Assembly (NCBI GenBank): GCA_037783545.1
Contig: JBBELK010000112.1
Coordinates: 496,001 to 560,000 of the forward strand
Origin: Henricia sp. BOLD:AAB3569
Lineage: Eukaryota; Echinodermata; Asteroidea; Spinulosida; Echinasteridae
Reading direction: 5' to 3'
DNA length: 64,000 nucleotides
In this document: positions 63,981 through 64,000 of the stretch, in pieces
How the letters are laid out: every line of letters starts with the position of its first letter
How positions within the stretch are numbered: the stretch's first letter is position 1
Translations under genes and position numbers: made by a program
The notes under the pieces: model-generated
Told to the model about the DNA's origin: nothing
Databases searched by the model: none
Seen by the model: the letters and a program-made list of their open reading frames with translations, nothing else

Positions 63981-64000
63981 GCAGAGATTGGCAGAATACC

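Noticed and set aside
14400-64000. Polinton or other capsid-bearing DNA element
   Set aside because: No DNA polymerase B, packaging ATPase, adenovirus-like protease or jelly-roll capsid motif was seen anywhere in the window.

Overview
This 64 kb window is animal genomic DNA: AT-rich, with a spliced metazoan gene, many inverted-repeat DNA transposon remnants, tRNA-derived SINEs, several LINE and DNA-transposase fossils, and two large retroelements that look young. The host gene at the left end is the 3' half of KIFBP (KIF1-binding protein, formerly KBP/KIAA1279). The mix of DIRS, Ty3/Gypsy, R2-like LINE, piggyBac, Harbinger and Tc1 pieces suggests a marine invertebrate (for example an echinoderm, hemichordate, cephalochordate or lophotrochozoan). 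The sequence alone does not settle which.

Layout. 1-14.4 kb: eight KIFBP exons on + (884-13576), whose introns are packed with MITEs, SINEs, a 2.4 kb foldback palindrome and a LINE fragment held between inverted repeats. 14.4-23 kb: four tandem copies of a ~1.85 kb segment of a decayed transposon-like gene (minus strand), with its unamplified 5' part to the right. 23-31.7 kb: a Gypsy pol fossil between two copies of a 440 bp zinc-finger-like segment, a rearranged Tc1 element, a Harbinger transposase remnant and an unrecognised spliced gene (minus). 31.8-39.75 kb: a Ty3/Gypsy element on the minus strand with 615 bp LTRs that read as identical, gag, pol and, in the env position, an ORF for an SGNH/GDSL-type hydrolase. 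39.75-50 kb: decayed elements, including a gag-like fossil, an R2-clade LINE next to a piggyBac transposase and several palindromic elements. 50.1-55.3 kb: a DIRS element on + with split inverted repeats, an internal complementary region, a gag-like/RT/RNase H ORF and a tyrosine-recombinase ORF. 56.5 kb: a terminal exon of an unknown minus-strand gene. 57.1-61.1 kb: a satellite-like array of tRNA-like units, including ~149 bp monomers and a 298 bp higher-order repeat. 61-64 kb: more MITEs, two of them flanked by TTAA.

The two least ordinary objects are the Gypsy element carrying a complete SGNH-hydrolase ORF and the tRNA-like 149 bp satellite. Coordinates of repeats were read by eye and may be off by a few bases; family names rest on motif recognition without database searches.
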